This document shows, one piece after another, positions 7,777 to 16,535 of a DNA stretch of 52,042 nucleotides (position 1 is the first letter of the stretch; each line of letters starts with the position of its first letter). Under the pieces are notes generated by a model. The model was not told the origin of the DNA, searched no databases, and worked only from the letters and a program-made list of their open reading frames with translations. This stretch comes from JBBAFM01 sp041655415. Its GTDB lineage: Bacteria; Bacillota; Clostridia; Peptostreptococcales; JAAYPU01. The position numbers were made by a program, and so were the translations under genes. Location: positions 1 through 52,042 of the forward strand of contig CAYSBC010000005.1 in the NCBI GenBank assembly GCA_964429195.1. The letters are read 5' to 3'.

Positions 7777-9240
7777 TTAAATACTATATTTTTTCTTTTT
7801 TCTAACGAGAGTAGATAAATCAATACCCATCTTATCCGAAGCTTCCTTAAGTGTTGAAGAGGTTTCTATTTTTTTCTTAATGTACTCTGTTTCCATAATA
7901 TTTGTAAACTCTTTCAAGGTCATATCTTCCCGAATCAAATCATCAATCCCAGCTACCTCAATTCTATCTTTAAAAGAGTGTATCTCATCCGCACCTAATA
8001 AATCGCTTCGTTTTATATGAATAACATCATCCGTTGTCGTTATTAAGAACCTTTCTATTATATGCAATAGTTCTCTTGTATTGCCAGGCCAGTCATAATT
8101 AAAAAGCACATCATAGGACTCTAAAGACAAGGTTTTTCTTGTCCCTAGCTTTTTGTTTTCATTTTCTAAAAACACCTCTGCTAAAGCAATGATATCTTCT
8201 CTTCTGCTTCTTAAAGGTGGAATATGAATAGGAAGCACATTCAATCGATAAAACAAGTCCAGTCTAAATTCACCCTTATCCACCATCTTTTTTAAGTCTT
8301 TATTGGTTGCAGCTATTATTCTGATATTGAGGGGAATCTTATTGACTCCGCCTATTCGTGTCAATGTTCTTTCTTGAATAACATCTAGTAGTTTTACTTG
8401 AAGATTTAAGGGTAAATCTCCTATTTCGTCCAATAAAAATGTGCCCCCTTGGGCTAACTCAAATTTACCGGCCTTTCCTTTTTCTAGTGCACCGGTAAAA
8501 GCACCTCTTTCATATCCGAATAGTTCGGACTCCATGAGGTTTTCCGGTATGGCCCCGCAATTCACCTTAATATAGTTGCCTGTTTTTCCCCGACGACTAA
8601 TATTATGGATAAAGTTAGCAAGCACATCCTTGCCACATCCTGACTCTCCTTGAATAAGTATGGGATAATCCACATTAGAACTTTTAATCGCCATTTCAAT
8701 GACCTTTTCCATGGCTTTGCTCTTATAAATTATCTTATTTTTACTATATTCTTTAAGCTGGACTTCTCTAAGTTCTTCCTTGTAAGCATTGCTTTCTACC
8801 TCTGCCTTCTCCAAATCCTTATTGAGCCTGTTGAGCTCTGTCATATCTCTAACATTTAAAATAGTTCTGACCAAATTTCCGTTTCTATCAAAAACAGGTT
8901 CACCATTGAGCATTCCAGGGGTTCCATTCTTATAGTTTATAATCATTGATACAGGTTTTTTAGTCTCAATAACCGCGGTAGAACATGATTTTGGTAAGTA
9001 TCCGGATTCAACCAAATCCTGGGTCCTTTTTCCCATTGCATCTTCTCTGGAAAAACCGGAGATCCTTATGAATGCGTCATTAAAATATAATGTGTATCCC
9101 TGTCCATCGGTAATATATATACCATCATAAGAGGAATCCAAGATCTTAAGCAGTATTTTGTTTCGATTCCTTAGCTCTTTAATGATATGAAGTTTACCTT
9201 CATTGGTTCTCATCAGCTTTTTATATTCTCTTCGGTCCAC
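7777..9240 (-). CDS. sigma-54-dependent PAS-domain transcriptional activator
   Basis: This enhancer-binding protein (487 residues) remodels sigma-54 RNA polymerase using ATP. In order: a short N-terminal coil, a PAS sensor (about 30-135, with DSSYDGIYITDGQG), a linker coil (136-170), an AAA+ domain with Walker A GESGCGKD (198-205), the sigma-54-contact loop GAFTGA (246-251), Walker B LLDEIGD (269-275) and the arginine-rich segment PPLRSRREDI, then a Fis-type helix-turn-helix (about 450-487). The start is GTG with a weak AGGA upstream, and the gene lies 17 bases after the Nudix gene. Its own terminator and the sigma-54 promoter of the CoA-transferase operon lie immediately downstream, so that operon is the obvious target. 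The PAS ligand is unknown. Confidence 0.95.
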   Translation of the reverse strand: MDRREYKKLMRTNEGKLHIIKELRNRNKILLKILDSSYDGIYITDGQGYTLYFNDAFIRISGFSREDAMGKRTQDLVESGYLPKSCSTAVIETKKPVSMIINYKNGTPGMLNGEPVFDRNGNLVRTILNVRDMTELNRLNKDLEKAEVESNAYKEELREVQLKEYSKNKIIYKSKAMEKVIEMAIKSSNVDYPILIQGESGCGKDVLANFIHNISRRGKTGNYIKVNCGAIPENLMESELFGYERGAFTGALEKGKAGKFELAQGGTFLLDEIGDLPLNLQVKLLDVIQERTLTRIGGVNKIPLNIRIIAATNKDLKKMVDKGEFRLDLFYRLNVLPIHIPPLRSRREDIIALAEVFLENENKKLGTRKTLSLESYDVLFNYDWPGNTRELLHIIERFLITTTDDVIHIKRSDLLGADEIHSFKDRIEVAGIDDLIREDMTLKEFTNIMETEYIKKKIETSSTLKEASDKMGIDLSTLVRKKKKYSI

Positions 9241-9257
9241 AGTTGTGATTTCCTATC

Positions 9258-9896
9258 TCATTCAAAGTTTTGACGATTCATTTCATTTTTTACTATTTTT
9301 GCTAAATGTTTTATGATCCTAGCTGTTAATCCCCATATGATTTTAGTATCATATTTGTAAAAATATACGGGCACTTTTGTATGCCGCCAATCATAGTCCT
9401 TGCCATTTGCAATCAAATGAAAAGGAAAATCCTCTTTCACCTCAGACTTTACGATTGTTTCATGACATAAAGGTTCCTCCGTCAAAAAATAATTCAGAGG
9501 TACTAGAAAAACTTCTTGTACTTCCTTTTTATTGATGTCCATTTTTTGTAAATCCTCATATTTTATTTCACCTAAAAAAACATTCATGATGGAGCTGCTG
9601 TGAATAATCATATAATCCAATTCTTTTATTATTCTTATCTTATCCATTTGAATGCCAAGTTCTTCATAAGTTTCCCTTACTGCTGTATAAGCCGGTGATT
9701 CTCCTTTTTCAACCTGACCACCGGGAAAGCATACGTCATTGGGTTGACTTTTCATTTCTGCTGAACGCACTTCAAAAAGTATATGTATTTCATCATGATA
9801 AGTCACCATAGGCACCAAAACCGAAAAACGATTAAAATATTGCATGGACCTGGATTTTCTGTTTTTAAATATTCCTTCTATCAACGCTATATTCAT
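9258..9896 (-). CDS. Nudix hydrolase, CoA pyrophosphatase type
   Basis: Proteins of this Nudix subfamily (212 residues here) cleave coenzyme A or acyl-CoA to phosphopantetheine and 3',5'-ADP. The Nudix box runs from GGQVEKGES to TYEELGIQ (G-x5-E-x7-REx2EExG pattern, about residues 61-84). The preceding FEVRSAEMKSQPNDVCFPGG matches the extra CoA-pyrophosphatase signature, where a basic and polar residue pattern precedes PGG. It is followed by the sigma-54 regulator gene (17-base gap) and preceded by the alarmone synthetase gene (23 bases), suggesting one transcript. A link to CoA turnover beside CoA-ester metabolism is attractive but unproven. AAGGTG precedes the ATG. Confidence 0.85.
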   Translation of the reverse strand: MNIALIEGIFKNRKSRSMQYFNRFSVLVPMVTYHDEIHILFEVRSAEMKSQPNDVCFPGGQVEKGESPAYTAVRETYEELGIQMDKIRIIKELDYMIIHSSSIMNVFLGEIKYEDLQKMDINKKEVQEVFLVPLNYFLTEEPLCHETIVKSEVKEDFPFHLIANGKDYDWRHTKVPVYFYKYDTKIIWGLTARIIKHLAKIVKNEMNRQNFE

Positions 9897-9919
9897 CTTT
9901 TTATCACCTTACTTGCTTA

Positions 9920-10720
9920 TTAGTTATTGTCTTCTAATAATTCCATCAACTCTGTGCCAAGATTGCTTAATACAATATCCCTTTTAATCTCATCCGCTTC
10001 TTCAGTAGCTTTTTCTAATTTAATTCTGTAAAGTAAAGCCAAATCTTTTTTTTGCATAGAATCCAACATATTGATATAATACATGATTCTTCCCATCAGG
10101 TTATCTTTCACCATAAACAATTCCTGAGCTGCTATGACCTCATCCCTGATTTCAAGCATCTCTTTATCAAGCATATAAGCAGCCTCCGCAGTCTTTAGCA
10201 ATTTCTCCGCTACCTTTTCAGGTATATTTTCCTTGTATTTATATTTTAAAGAATGCTCTATGGTCGCCCAAAAGTTCATCGATAATGTTCGTATCTGGAT
10301 TTCTGCTAATAATTCAGTAGTTCCTTCTGTGGTCACTACAGGGTATTTGATAATCATATGATAGCTCCTGTAGCCACTGTCCTTCTTATATTTAATATAA
10401 TTCTTTTCTTGGATAACATGCATATCTATGCCGTCTCTGCGATTAATGAGTTCTACCACCTTGTAAATATCATCCTCAAATTGACACATGATGCGTATAC
10501 CTGCAATATCCTCCATCTTCTCGCCTATTTCACTCTCTGAATAGCCCATTTTTTGGGCCTTATCAATGATGCTGGGTACAGCTTTCACTCGACCTGTAAT
10601 AAATTCTATAGGAGACACTATACTTTTCTTCCTGTATTCATTTCTAAGGGATTTAAATTTAATCTTTAATTCCTCCACAGCTTGCTCATATGGAAATAAA
10701 AAAGACCTCCAATTAATCAT
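9920..10720 (-). CDS. GTP pyrophosphokinase family, small alarmone synthetase (RelQ/YjbM-like)
   Basis: This RelA/SpoT-type synthetase domain protein lacks a hydrolase and TGS domain, so it should only make (p)ppGpp from ATP and GTP or GDP. It is 266 residues, somewhat longer than Bacillus YjbM. Characteristic segments are GRVKAVPSIIDKAQ (about 44-57), MEDIAGIRIMCQF (70-82), KDSGYRSYHMII (113-124), LLAEIQIRTLSMNFWATIEH (137-156) and KYKYK. The C-terminal part is helical and charged. The stop overlaps the upstream EamA gene by 8 bases. This ORF probably belongs to a multi-gene minus-strand operon. Confidence 0.9.
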   Translation of the reverse strand: MINWRSFLFPYEQAVEELKIKFKSLRNEYRKKSIVSPIEFITGRVKAVPSIIDKAQKMGYSESEIGEKMEDIAGIRIMCQFEDDIYKVVELINRRDGIDMHVIQEKNYIKYKKDSGYRSYHMIIKYPVVTTEGTTELLAEIQIRTLSMNFWATIEHSLKYKYKENIPEKVAEKLLKTAEAAYMLDKEMLEIRDEVIAAQELFMVKDNLMGRIMYYINMLDSMQKKDLALLYRIKLEKATEEADEIKRDIVLSNLGTELMELLEDNN

Positions 10721-11624
10721 TTTTGTAATTCTCCTTTTTCTTGTTTATTAAGGGTACAAAGTACTGATCTAATTGCAATGAAATAAAGGACCCCACCAAT
10801 ATAAATATTATACCTATAATTGTATTAAATGCAATTTCTTCACCTAAAGTGATGACTGCAATAAAGGGAGCAATAGCAGGTTTTATAAAGAATGTAATGG
10901 ATGCTAAACTGGCACTTGATCTTTCCATAGCAGAAAAATAAGCCAAATAGCCAATACCGGCAACAACAATGCCAAGATAAAGCAGCGCTGGGATTATTGT
11001 TAGTGTTATGCCCTCCATGAGGGGTTGTCTAAAGAGTATCAGTAGAACAAACAAAACGGCAGCTCCCAATAAAAAGCTGATGCTCGTATGGGCTATACCT
11101 CCATATTTTTTTACTTGTTTAACACCGGCAACACTATAAAGGGCAAAAAAGAATGCAGCAATAATAACTAGTAACATTCCTTTTAACTCATGTGTCATAT
11201 TGTTAAGATTGAGTATAAAAAGAATTCCTATAAGGCTTAACGCCAATGCAATGACTTTTCTTTTGTTTAACTTGTCATCTGTCATAAAATGAGAAAGTAA
11301 TATTGTAAACATAGGATTGATACAAAGTAATACTGCAGCAGTAGAAGCTTTAACGCTCTGTAAGCTAATTTGAAATATACCCATGGTAACCACAGTATTG
11401 AGTGTCCCTAAAAAGATATAATAAAGGAAATCTTTTTTGCTCATGCCTATGTCTTTTTGCTTTAAGCTCCTCAGTGCGAAGGGAAGTAAAAAAAGTCCTC
11501 CAATCAAAAATCTATAAAAGGTTACCTGAAATGGACCCATTGTTTGACCTACAATTTTCAAACCAACTTCCATGGTACTGAATATAATTGCTGCTATCAA
11601 AACAAATACGACTTCTATTTTCAT
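10713..11624 (-). CDS. EamA/DMT-superfamily transporter
   Basis: The protein has 303 residues, ten predicted membrane segments and two EamA repeats (about 1-140 and 150-290), for example IFSTMEVGLKIVGQTMGPFQ in the first and LGEEIAFNTIIGIIFILVGSF in the second. DMT carriers move metabolites such as amino acids or nucleosides, and nothing here fixes the substrate. The 3' end overlaps the alarmone synthetase by 8 bases and the start lies 23 bases after the radical SAM gene, so translation is probably coupled. Confidence 0.85.
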   Translation of the reverse strand: MKIEVVFVLIAAIIFSTMEVGLKIVGQTMGPFQVTFYRFLIGGLFLLPFALRSLKQKDIGMSKKDFLYYIFLGTLNTVVTMGIFQISLQSVKASTAAVLLCINPMFTILLSHFMTDDKLNKRKVIALALSLIGILFILNLNNMTHELKGMLLVIIAAFFFALYSVAGVKQVKKYGGIAHTSISFLLGAAVLFVLLILFRQPLMEGITLTIIPALLYLGIVVAGIGYLAYFSAMERSSASLASITFFIKPAIAPFIAVITLGEEIAFNTIIGIIFILVGSFISLQLDQYFVPLINKKKENYKND

Positions 11625-11647
11625 TTTATCTTTTTCCTTTTGTTTTT

Positions 11648-12601
11648 TTAGTACTGTTCTTTATGAAACCTTTTGAGGCAGCTGCCATTTAAATAATTAC
11701 AGCTATCCCCTTGAACAATCTTTTCTTCCTTCATTCTAGTTTCTATTTCATCTCTTATCTTCCACCAACTGGTATTCCAATTGCAAAAGACCGTCTCTTC
11801 TTCCGGCGCACGTCCGAGCAGACGTTGTACTACAATATCTTCCCTTAAATGCCTTAAAAATAGAATCACTCTTTCCACATATTGATCTTTAGAAATAAGT
11901 TCTATCTTTTTATCTAAATAAGCATCGCATAAGGGTGTGTTTTTTACAATATAAAGACTGTGTAACTTCACTTGCTCGACCGGTAAGGCAGAAATAATTT
12001 TCGCATTTTCTATGACATCTATTTCATTATCCCAAGGAAAATTGAGTATGACATGCAGGCAACAAGAAAATTTCCATCGGCTGATGCGGAGTACAGCATC
12101 GATGACCTCTGCCAGAGAATGTCCCCTGTTTAACCTTTGAAGAGTATGATAATTAACTGTTTGCAGACCCAATTCAATGGCTATATGCTTATTGTATTTT
12201 TGCGATATGCCATATAGGCCTTCCAGATATTCTTCTGAAATACAATCCGGCCTAGTGGAAAAACATAATTCTACTACATCATCACGAGCAGCTTCTTCAG
12301 CATACCTCAACAGATCCTCAAGAGGTAAATAAGTATTGGTGTAATTTTGAAAATAGGCTACAAATTGATGAGCATTATACTTCTTCCGAATATAGCTTAT
12401 ATTTTGAGTCAATTGCTCACTAACAGTCATATAGGAGGGCAGATTTTCAAAACCAGCCCCTTTTTCTCCGCAAAAAATACAACCACCCTCAGAAATAAGA
12501 CCGTCTCTGTTGGGGCAACTTGTATGGATATTTAAGGGTATTTTATAAACTTTTTCACCATATCGATTTTTCATGTAATCCGAATATTTGTTGTAACTCA
12601 T
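11648..12601 (-). CDS. TIGR01212-type radical SAM protein (YhcC-like)
   Basis: The protein has 317 residues. The radical SAM cluster region reads HTSCPNRDG..GGCIFCGEKGAG near residues 27-51, the spacing pattern of the YhcC/TIGR01212 group rather than the classical CxxxCxxC. Segments typical of the group include YFQNYTNTY, IELGLQTVN and GHSLAEVIDAV. The biochemical function of this group is poorly known, so no reaction is claimed. It follows the USP-like gene by 57 bases, a gap containing a small tandem repeat. Confidence 0.85.
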   Translation of the reverse strand: MSYNKYSDYMKNRYGEKVYKIPLNIHTSCPNRDGLISEGGCIFCGEKGAGFENLPSYMTVSEQLTQNISYIRKKYNAHQFVAYFQNYTNTYLPLEDLLRYAEEAARDDVVELCFSTRPDCISEEYLEGLYGISQKYNKHIAIELGLQTVNYHTLQRLNRGHSLAEVIDAVLRISRWKFSCCLHVILNFPWDNEIDVIENAKIISALPVEQVKLHSLYIVKNTPLCDAYLDKKIELISKDQYVERVILFLRHLREDIVVQRLLGRAPEEETVFCNWNTSWWKIRDEIETRMKEEKIVQGDSCNYLNGSCLKRFHKEQY

Positions 12602-12632
12602 TGCTTACCTATACCTCGTTACATCATTTTAC

Positions 12633-12678
12633 TTTTTATAGTTCAACATCTATAGTTTTTATAGTTCAACATCTATAG
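12633..12678. repeat. 23-bp exact tandem duplication at the 3' end of the USP-like gene
   Basis: Two exact copies of a 23-base unit (12633-12655 and 12656-12678) lie head to tail. The inner copy encodes the last residues and stop of the USP-like gene; the outer copy repeats that coding end in the untranslated region. It looks like a recent slippage or duplication event without effect on the protein. Confidence 0.9.
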
Positions 12679-13072
12679 GATGTGTTTTTGCAAAAGGCAC
12701 TTCAATAACCTCTGCTCTATCTTCAACTCTCTTTCTTAAACCGTCTACAATGTCATTATCATCTTGTTTTTTAACATCTCCCGGCTCACCCAGTATAATA
12801 TGTGTAATGTTATTTTTATCCACCAAATCACAAAAGGTTTGGAGGATATCCATGGATCTGATGACAGTTAAATTTGCTCCATATTTTTTGGCCTTGTCAA
12901 ACAAATATTCTAAAGCCTCGCCTTCTTTGGAATGTCCCAGAAAATTAAATCCTTCCTGCGCAACGTGGATAACAAATAATTCTCCTTCTTCATCTTTTAA
13001 TAACTCGGCACCTTCATATATTAATCGGTCACAGGTCTTTTGTTGTGTCACGCAAACCATAATATTCTTCAT
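12659..13072 (-). CDS. universal stress protein (UspA)-like protein
   Basis: I choose the ATG at 13072 (MKNIMVCVTQQKTCDRLI), because AAAGGTG lies at correct spacing. The longer reading adds 22 hydrophobic residues without a ribosome site. The 137-residue product has the alternating strand/helix pattern of USP domains: an N-terminal MVCVT strand, FVIHVAQEG, NLTVIRSMD and HIILGEPGD. A canonical GxxG ATP-binding tail is not clear, so nucleotide binding is uncertain. It may resemble the USP-like sensor domain of KdpD. It lies upstream of the radical SAM gene on the same strand. Confidence 0.7.
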   Translation of the reverse strand: MKNIMVCVTQQKTCDRLIYEGAELLKDEEGELFVIHVAQEGFNFLGHSKEGEALEYLFDKAKKYGANLTVIRSMDILQTFCDLVDKNNITHIILGEPGDVKKQDDNDIVDGLRKRVEDRAEVIEVPFAKTHPIDVEL

Positions 13073-13206
13073 AAAACACCTTTCTTTGATTCTAATCATT
13101 ATATTAGCGAACAAGAACATTATATCAATTCTCATCACATTTTTCTATAGCTTATACTATATACTATTTTTCCGATTTTTTATGTATTCCTACTTGCACC
13201 ATAAAA

Positions 13207-13236
13207 AATTGCCTTAAATTGAGCATTAAGGCAATT
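13207..13236 (-). terminator. terminator after the P-loop protein gene
   Basis: AATTGCCTTAA (13207-13217) pairs with TTAAGGCAATT (13226-13236), an 11-bp perfect stem with an 8-base loop. A run of six U follows on the minus-strand RNA, partly shared with the stem end. It lies 25 bases after the stop of the gene at 13261. Confidence 0.85.
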
Positions 13237-13260
13237 CTATTTTGAATGAATATGCATTCT

Positions 13261-13677
13261 TTATTTCAAGATATCGTATCTTTTTATTTCTTCTGGTAAA
13301 TCCTCTAGCCTAGAACTTATACTCACGATAAAATCCATTCCGTATTTTTCACTTATTTTTGTTAATTTTTCTAAAAATGAAGGTACGTTTTCCATATTAA
13401 TATTTGTGTGCCTTAGTAAGCTGTCTATAAAAATAAATTCAATATCATGGTCTGATGACAGTATCCCATATAGGAATCCAATATAATTATCTACATTTTC
13501 TATTTCATAATCTTGGATGTTTAACAATCGAATACTATAATGCAGGTTACACATCAAGCGGCTATCTTTATTTACAAATACCACACTGCCTCGAGCTGTT
13601 TTGCGAATTTCATTAGCCATTTCGATTAATTTCTTTGTCTTCCCGCTGCCTTTAGGTCCCACAAATAACTTAACCAT
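13261..13677 (-). CDS. small P-loop ATPase-like protein of unknown function
   Basis: The protein has 138 residues. A Walker A motif, GPKGSGKTKK, sits at residues 7-16, and a hydrophobic strand ending in Asp (IEFIFIDSLL, about 79-88) could serve as Walker B. The overall pattern recalls thymidine-kinase-like or RecA-like nucleotide-binding cores, and similar small clostridial proteins are often left as hypothetical. No partner domain is visible. It is transcribed alone, with GGGAGG before the ATG and a strong terminator after it. I do not assign a function. Confidence 0.75.
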   Translation of the reverse strand: MVKLFVGPKGSGKTKKLIEMANEIRKTARGSVVFVNKDSRLMCNLHYSIRLLNIQDYEIENVDNYIGFLYGILSSDHDIEFIFIDSLLRHTNINMENVPSFLEKLTKISEKYGMDFIVSISSRLEDLPEEIKRYDILK

Positions 13678-13754
13678 TTTGAAAACCTCCCTTAGATTTT
13701 GATTTATATCTTTATTATACAGAATAATAAAGAGTTAATCAAAGACTTTCATTT

Positions 13755-14795
13755 TTAATTCAACCTATTTTCTCTGCTCCTTCTTCTTAGTTGGCCGCAT
13801 GCTCCGTTAATATCACTTCCCATTTCCCGCCTTATGGTTACATTGATATTATTTCTTTCCAATTCCTTCTTAAACATCATCACTTTTTTATGGCTTGCTC
13901 CCTTATATTTAAACTCTTCGACATCATTAAGCGGAATGAGATTGACATGGCATAACATGTTTTTCAATAGAGAAGAAAGTTCTCTTGCCTGCTCTATTGA
14001 ATCATTTAATCCGTCTATTAAAACATATTCGAAAGTAATTCTCCGATGAGTCATGGCTGTGTATTCCTTCGCAGCTGCAATAATTGCTTCTACAGGATAC
14101 TTTTTATTGATAGCCATCATCTTATTTCTGATAGCATTATGAGGTGCATGAAGAGAAATAGCCAGATTAACCTGAGGCATTCTCCTCCCAAACTCAAGCA
14201 TGGCCGGAACTAAACCACAAGTTGAAATGGTTATATTCCTCAACCCTATATTGAGGCCATCCTTGTCATGAATAATATTAAAAAATCTCATAAGTTGATC
14301 AAAATTTTCAAGTGGTTCTCCACTCCCCATGATTACTATATTGGATATTCTTTCCCCCACATGATTTTGTATGCGTATCATTTGTTCTGCCATTTCGGAG
14401 GCTAAGAGATTGCGCTGACAACCCCCAATAGTAGAAGCGCAAAATTTGCATCCCATATTGCATCCCACCTGAGAAGAAATACAAACTGTATTACCATGGT
14501 CATACTTCATAAAAACACTCTCTATGACATAATCATCCCGAAGCCTGAATAAATACTTCTTTGTCCCGTCTTCCTTGGACTCCAATACCTTTTCAATCCT
14601 AAGGGTATCAATATAAAATATGTTTTGCAGCTTCGATTTTAAAGTCTCCGATAAATTTTTCATGGCATCAAAATCTGTAACACCCTTTTGCAGCCATGAA
14701 AATATTTGATTAGCCCTGAAAGGCTTTTCATTCAGCTTTTCCATCTCAGATCTTAATTCTTCTTTTGTCAAGTTGTTAATATTGATTAAACTCAT
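13755..14795 (-). CDS. rlmN: 23S rRNA (adenine2503-C2)/tRNA A37 methyltransferase
   Basis: This radical SAM dual-specificity RNA methylase has 346 residues, the normal length. It shows the N-terminal accessory domain (LININNLTKEELRSEM, ANQIFSWL), the cluster motif CNMGCKFCAST (about 111-121), the SAM-binding GSGEPLENFD segment, IALHAPHNAIRNKMM, and the C-terminal IRREMGSDINGACGQLR containing the methyl-carrying Cys. It starts just 6 bases after the parvulin gene, whose end overlaps its ribosome site, so the two are coupled. Confidence 0.96.
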   Translation of the reverse strand: MSLININNLTKEELRSEMEKLNEKPFRANQIFSWLQKGVTDFDAMKNLSETLKSKLQNIFYIDTLRIEKVLESKEDGTKKYLFRLRDDYVIESVFMKYDHGNTVCISSQVGCNMGCKFCASTIGGCQRNLLASEMAEQMIRIQNHVGERISNIVIMGSGEPLENFDQLMRFFNIIHDKDGLNIGLRNITISTCGLVPAMLEFGRRMPQVNLAISLHAPHNAIRNKMMAINKKYPVEAIIAAAKEYTAMTHRRITFEYVLIDGLNDSIEQARELSSLLKNMLCHVNLIPLNDVEEFKYKGASHKKVMMFKKELERNNINVTIRREMGSDINGACGQLRRRSRENRLN

Positions 14796-14801
14796 ATTTT
14801 T

Positions 14802-15563
14802 TTATTCCTCTATACGATCCTCATATATTTCAATATTAAAGTCTTTTTTCATTGCATCTGCCGCTTCAGCAAAGAGCATGGCCCTTTTTTCATTTAACAA
14901 ATAAGCTTCTATATTATCCCTTACTTGACCATACTTCATGATACCTGCCTCTTGTTTATCATCAACCCTAATAATATGGTATCCAAATTCAGTCTTGACG
15001 ATATCACTTATTTCACCTCTATCAAGAGAAAAAGCAACTTCTTCAAATTCCGGTACCATTTGCTCTCTTCCAAAGGTGCCTAAGGATCCGCCATTATTTT
15101 TTGATGGGCAAGTTGAATTTTCTTTTGCCAATTCCTCGAATTCTTTTCCTTGATTCAGTTGATCTTGGATAGCCTTAGCTTCCTCTTCTGTTTTTACGAG
15201 TATATGACTGGCTGAGATAGTTGACCCTGATGAAAACTGTTGTTGGTTGGAATCATAGAAGTTGCGTATCTCTTCTTCTGTGACATAGGCTCCCTCTATC
15301 ATTTTAGCAATAGCATATTCCTTCAACCGGTTCGCCTTTAAAATCTCCATTTCTTCCTTGAAAACATCCTCGTTCTCCAAACCTTTTTCTAGGGCATCTA
15401 AATAAATCATTTCCTGAATCGCCAGTTGATTGAGTAAAGCGACTTTTCCTTCCTTTTGCTTATAAGCTTCCTTTTGCTGTTCAGAGCCATAAGCTATAAC
15501 AGCTTCTAAATCATCAAATGTAATTTCTTTATCATTTACTTTTGCTAAAATTTTATTTTCCAT
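14802..15563 (-). CDS. parvulin-type peptidyl-prolyl isomerase (cytoplasmic)
   Basis: The protein has 253 residues with a SurA/PrsA-like N-terminal helical chaperone domain (about 1-115) and a PpiC rotamase domain (about 117-210), marked by SASHILVKTEEEA, FEELAKENSTCPS, GGSLGTFGREQMVPEFEEVAF and FGYHIIRVDD. No signal peptide or lipobox is present (it begins MENKILAKVND), so it should act inside the cell, unlike PrsA. GGAGGAG precedes the ATG. The gene is followed directly by rlmN. Confidence 0.9.
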   Translation of the reverse strand: MENKILAKVNDKEITFDDLEAVIAYGSEQQKEAYKQKEGKVALLNQLAIQEMIYLDALEKGLENEDVFKEEMEILKANRLKEYAIAKMIEGAYVTEEEIRNFYDSNQQQFSSGSTISASHILVKTEEEAKAIQDQLNQGKEFEELAKENSTCPSKNNGGSLGTFGREQMVPEFEEVAFSLDRGEISDIVKTEFGYHIIRVDDKQEAGIMKYGQVRDNIEAYLLNEKRAMLFAEAADAMKKDFNIEIYEDRIEE

Positions 15564-15746
15564 ACCCGAATCTCCTCCATTGTTTTGCTATCTATTATAC
15601 ATGAGTTTCAAAATAATTATAGGATAAAACATGAAATATATTTTTAATTTTATATTTATCTTGCTTAATTTTTCTTTATATATTAGCATGATTATATATA
15701 TAAAGTAAATTATTGGTGCACTTGACATCAAAAGAAAGGAGCCTTT

Positions 15747-16250
15747 ATGAATCTCAATTCTCTCAGAACCTTAAGCTATGGAATGACGATTGTATCTTCT
15801 GTAAAGGATGATTTGAAGAATGCTCAAATTGCAAATACCGTCTTTCAAATTACTTCCAGTCCTGTTACTTTAGGGATTAGTATTAATAAAGAGAATTTAA
15901 CCTATGATTATATTGTTCATTCCAACTCTTTTGCACTATCCGTCTTAACCACTAAGGCCGATTTTAAGTTCATTGGAAAATTTGGTTTTAGAAGCGGCAG
16001 AGATGTTAATAAGTTTGAAGGTGTGGAATATAAATTGTCTTCATCGGGTATTCCTATTGTTACAGAGAATGCCTGTGCTTGGTTTGAATGCAAGGTCATA
16101 AAATCATTAGATTGCGGTTCCCATGTTTTATTTGTAGGGGAAGTCCTTGATAGTGACTTATTGAATGATGATCAGCCAATGACTTATGATTATTATCATC
16201 ATGTTATCAAAGGCAAATCGCCAAAAGCAGCACCTACCTATATTGGGTAG
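15747..16250 (+). CDS. flavin reductase-like FMN-binding protein (Hrb N-domain homologue)
   Basis: The protein has 167 residues of the flavin reductase-like split barrel: LRTLSYGMTIVSSVKD at the start, ANTVFQITSSPVTLGISINK and FALSVLTTKADFKFIGKFGFRSG in the FMN site, and FVGEVLDSDLL near the end. In Moorella-type high-molecular-weight rubredoxin (Hrb) this domain is fused to rubredoxin. Here a separate rubredoxin gene follows after 44 bases. That pair would pass electrons from NADH through FMN to rubredoxin, for example to flavodiiron proteins in oxygen or NO detoxification. The partner enzyme is not in the window. AAAGGAG precedes the ATG. Confidence 0.85.
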   Translation: MNLNSLRTLSYGMTIVSSVKDDLKNAQIANTVFQITSSPVTLGISINKENLTYDYIVHSNSFALSVLTTKADFKFIGKFGFRSGRDVNKFEGVEYKLSSSGIPIVTENACAWFECKVIKSLDCGSHVLFVGEVLDSDLLNDDQPMTYDYYHHVIKGKSPKAAPTYIG

Positions 16251-16294
16251 TCAAAGAATACAAGAAAATAAACTTAATGAAGGAGGATTTTACT

Positions 16295-16456
16295 ATGAAA
16301 AAATATGAATGCAGTGTATGTGGTTATGTATATGATCCCGAAGTAGGTGATCCGGATAATGGCGTAGCACCGGGAACCGCCTTTGAAGATATTGATGACT
16401 CCTGGGTATGCCCTGTATGCGGCGTGGACAAAAGTGCCTTTGAAGAGATTAAATAA
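16295..16456 (+). CDS. rubredoxin
   Basis: This 53-residue mononuclear iron electron carrier was found by reading the plus strand after the flavin reductase gene. It begins MKKYECSVCGYVYDPEVGD and ends with CPVCGVDKSAFEEIK. The four iron ligands C6, C9, C39 and C42 form two CxxCG knuckles, and the conserved Trp37 is present. AGGAGG lies at the right distance. It is co-transcribed with the flavin reductase gene and followed by a terminator. It is probably the electron acceptor of that protein. Confidence 0.96.
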   Translation: MKKYECSVCGYVYDPEVGDPDNGVAPGTAFEDIDDSWVCPVCGVDKSAFEEIK

Positions 16457-16480
16457 ATAGAGCAAAACAGTGGCAAAACA

Positions 16481-16514
16481 TAATCTCCTAATTACTTTTA
16501 GGAGATTATTTTTG
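16481..16514 (+). terminator. terminator after rubredoxin
   Basis: Arms 16481-16491 and 16498-16508 form an 11-bp perfect stem (TAATCTCCTAA) with a six-base loop, followed by a T-rich run to 16513. It ends the flavin reductase-rubredoxin transcript and argues against an upstream start for uppP, whose longer reading would run through this stem. Confidence 0.85.
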
Positions 16515-16535
16515 CTAAGCAGAAGGGGGTACGGG

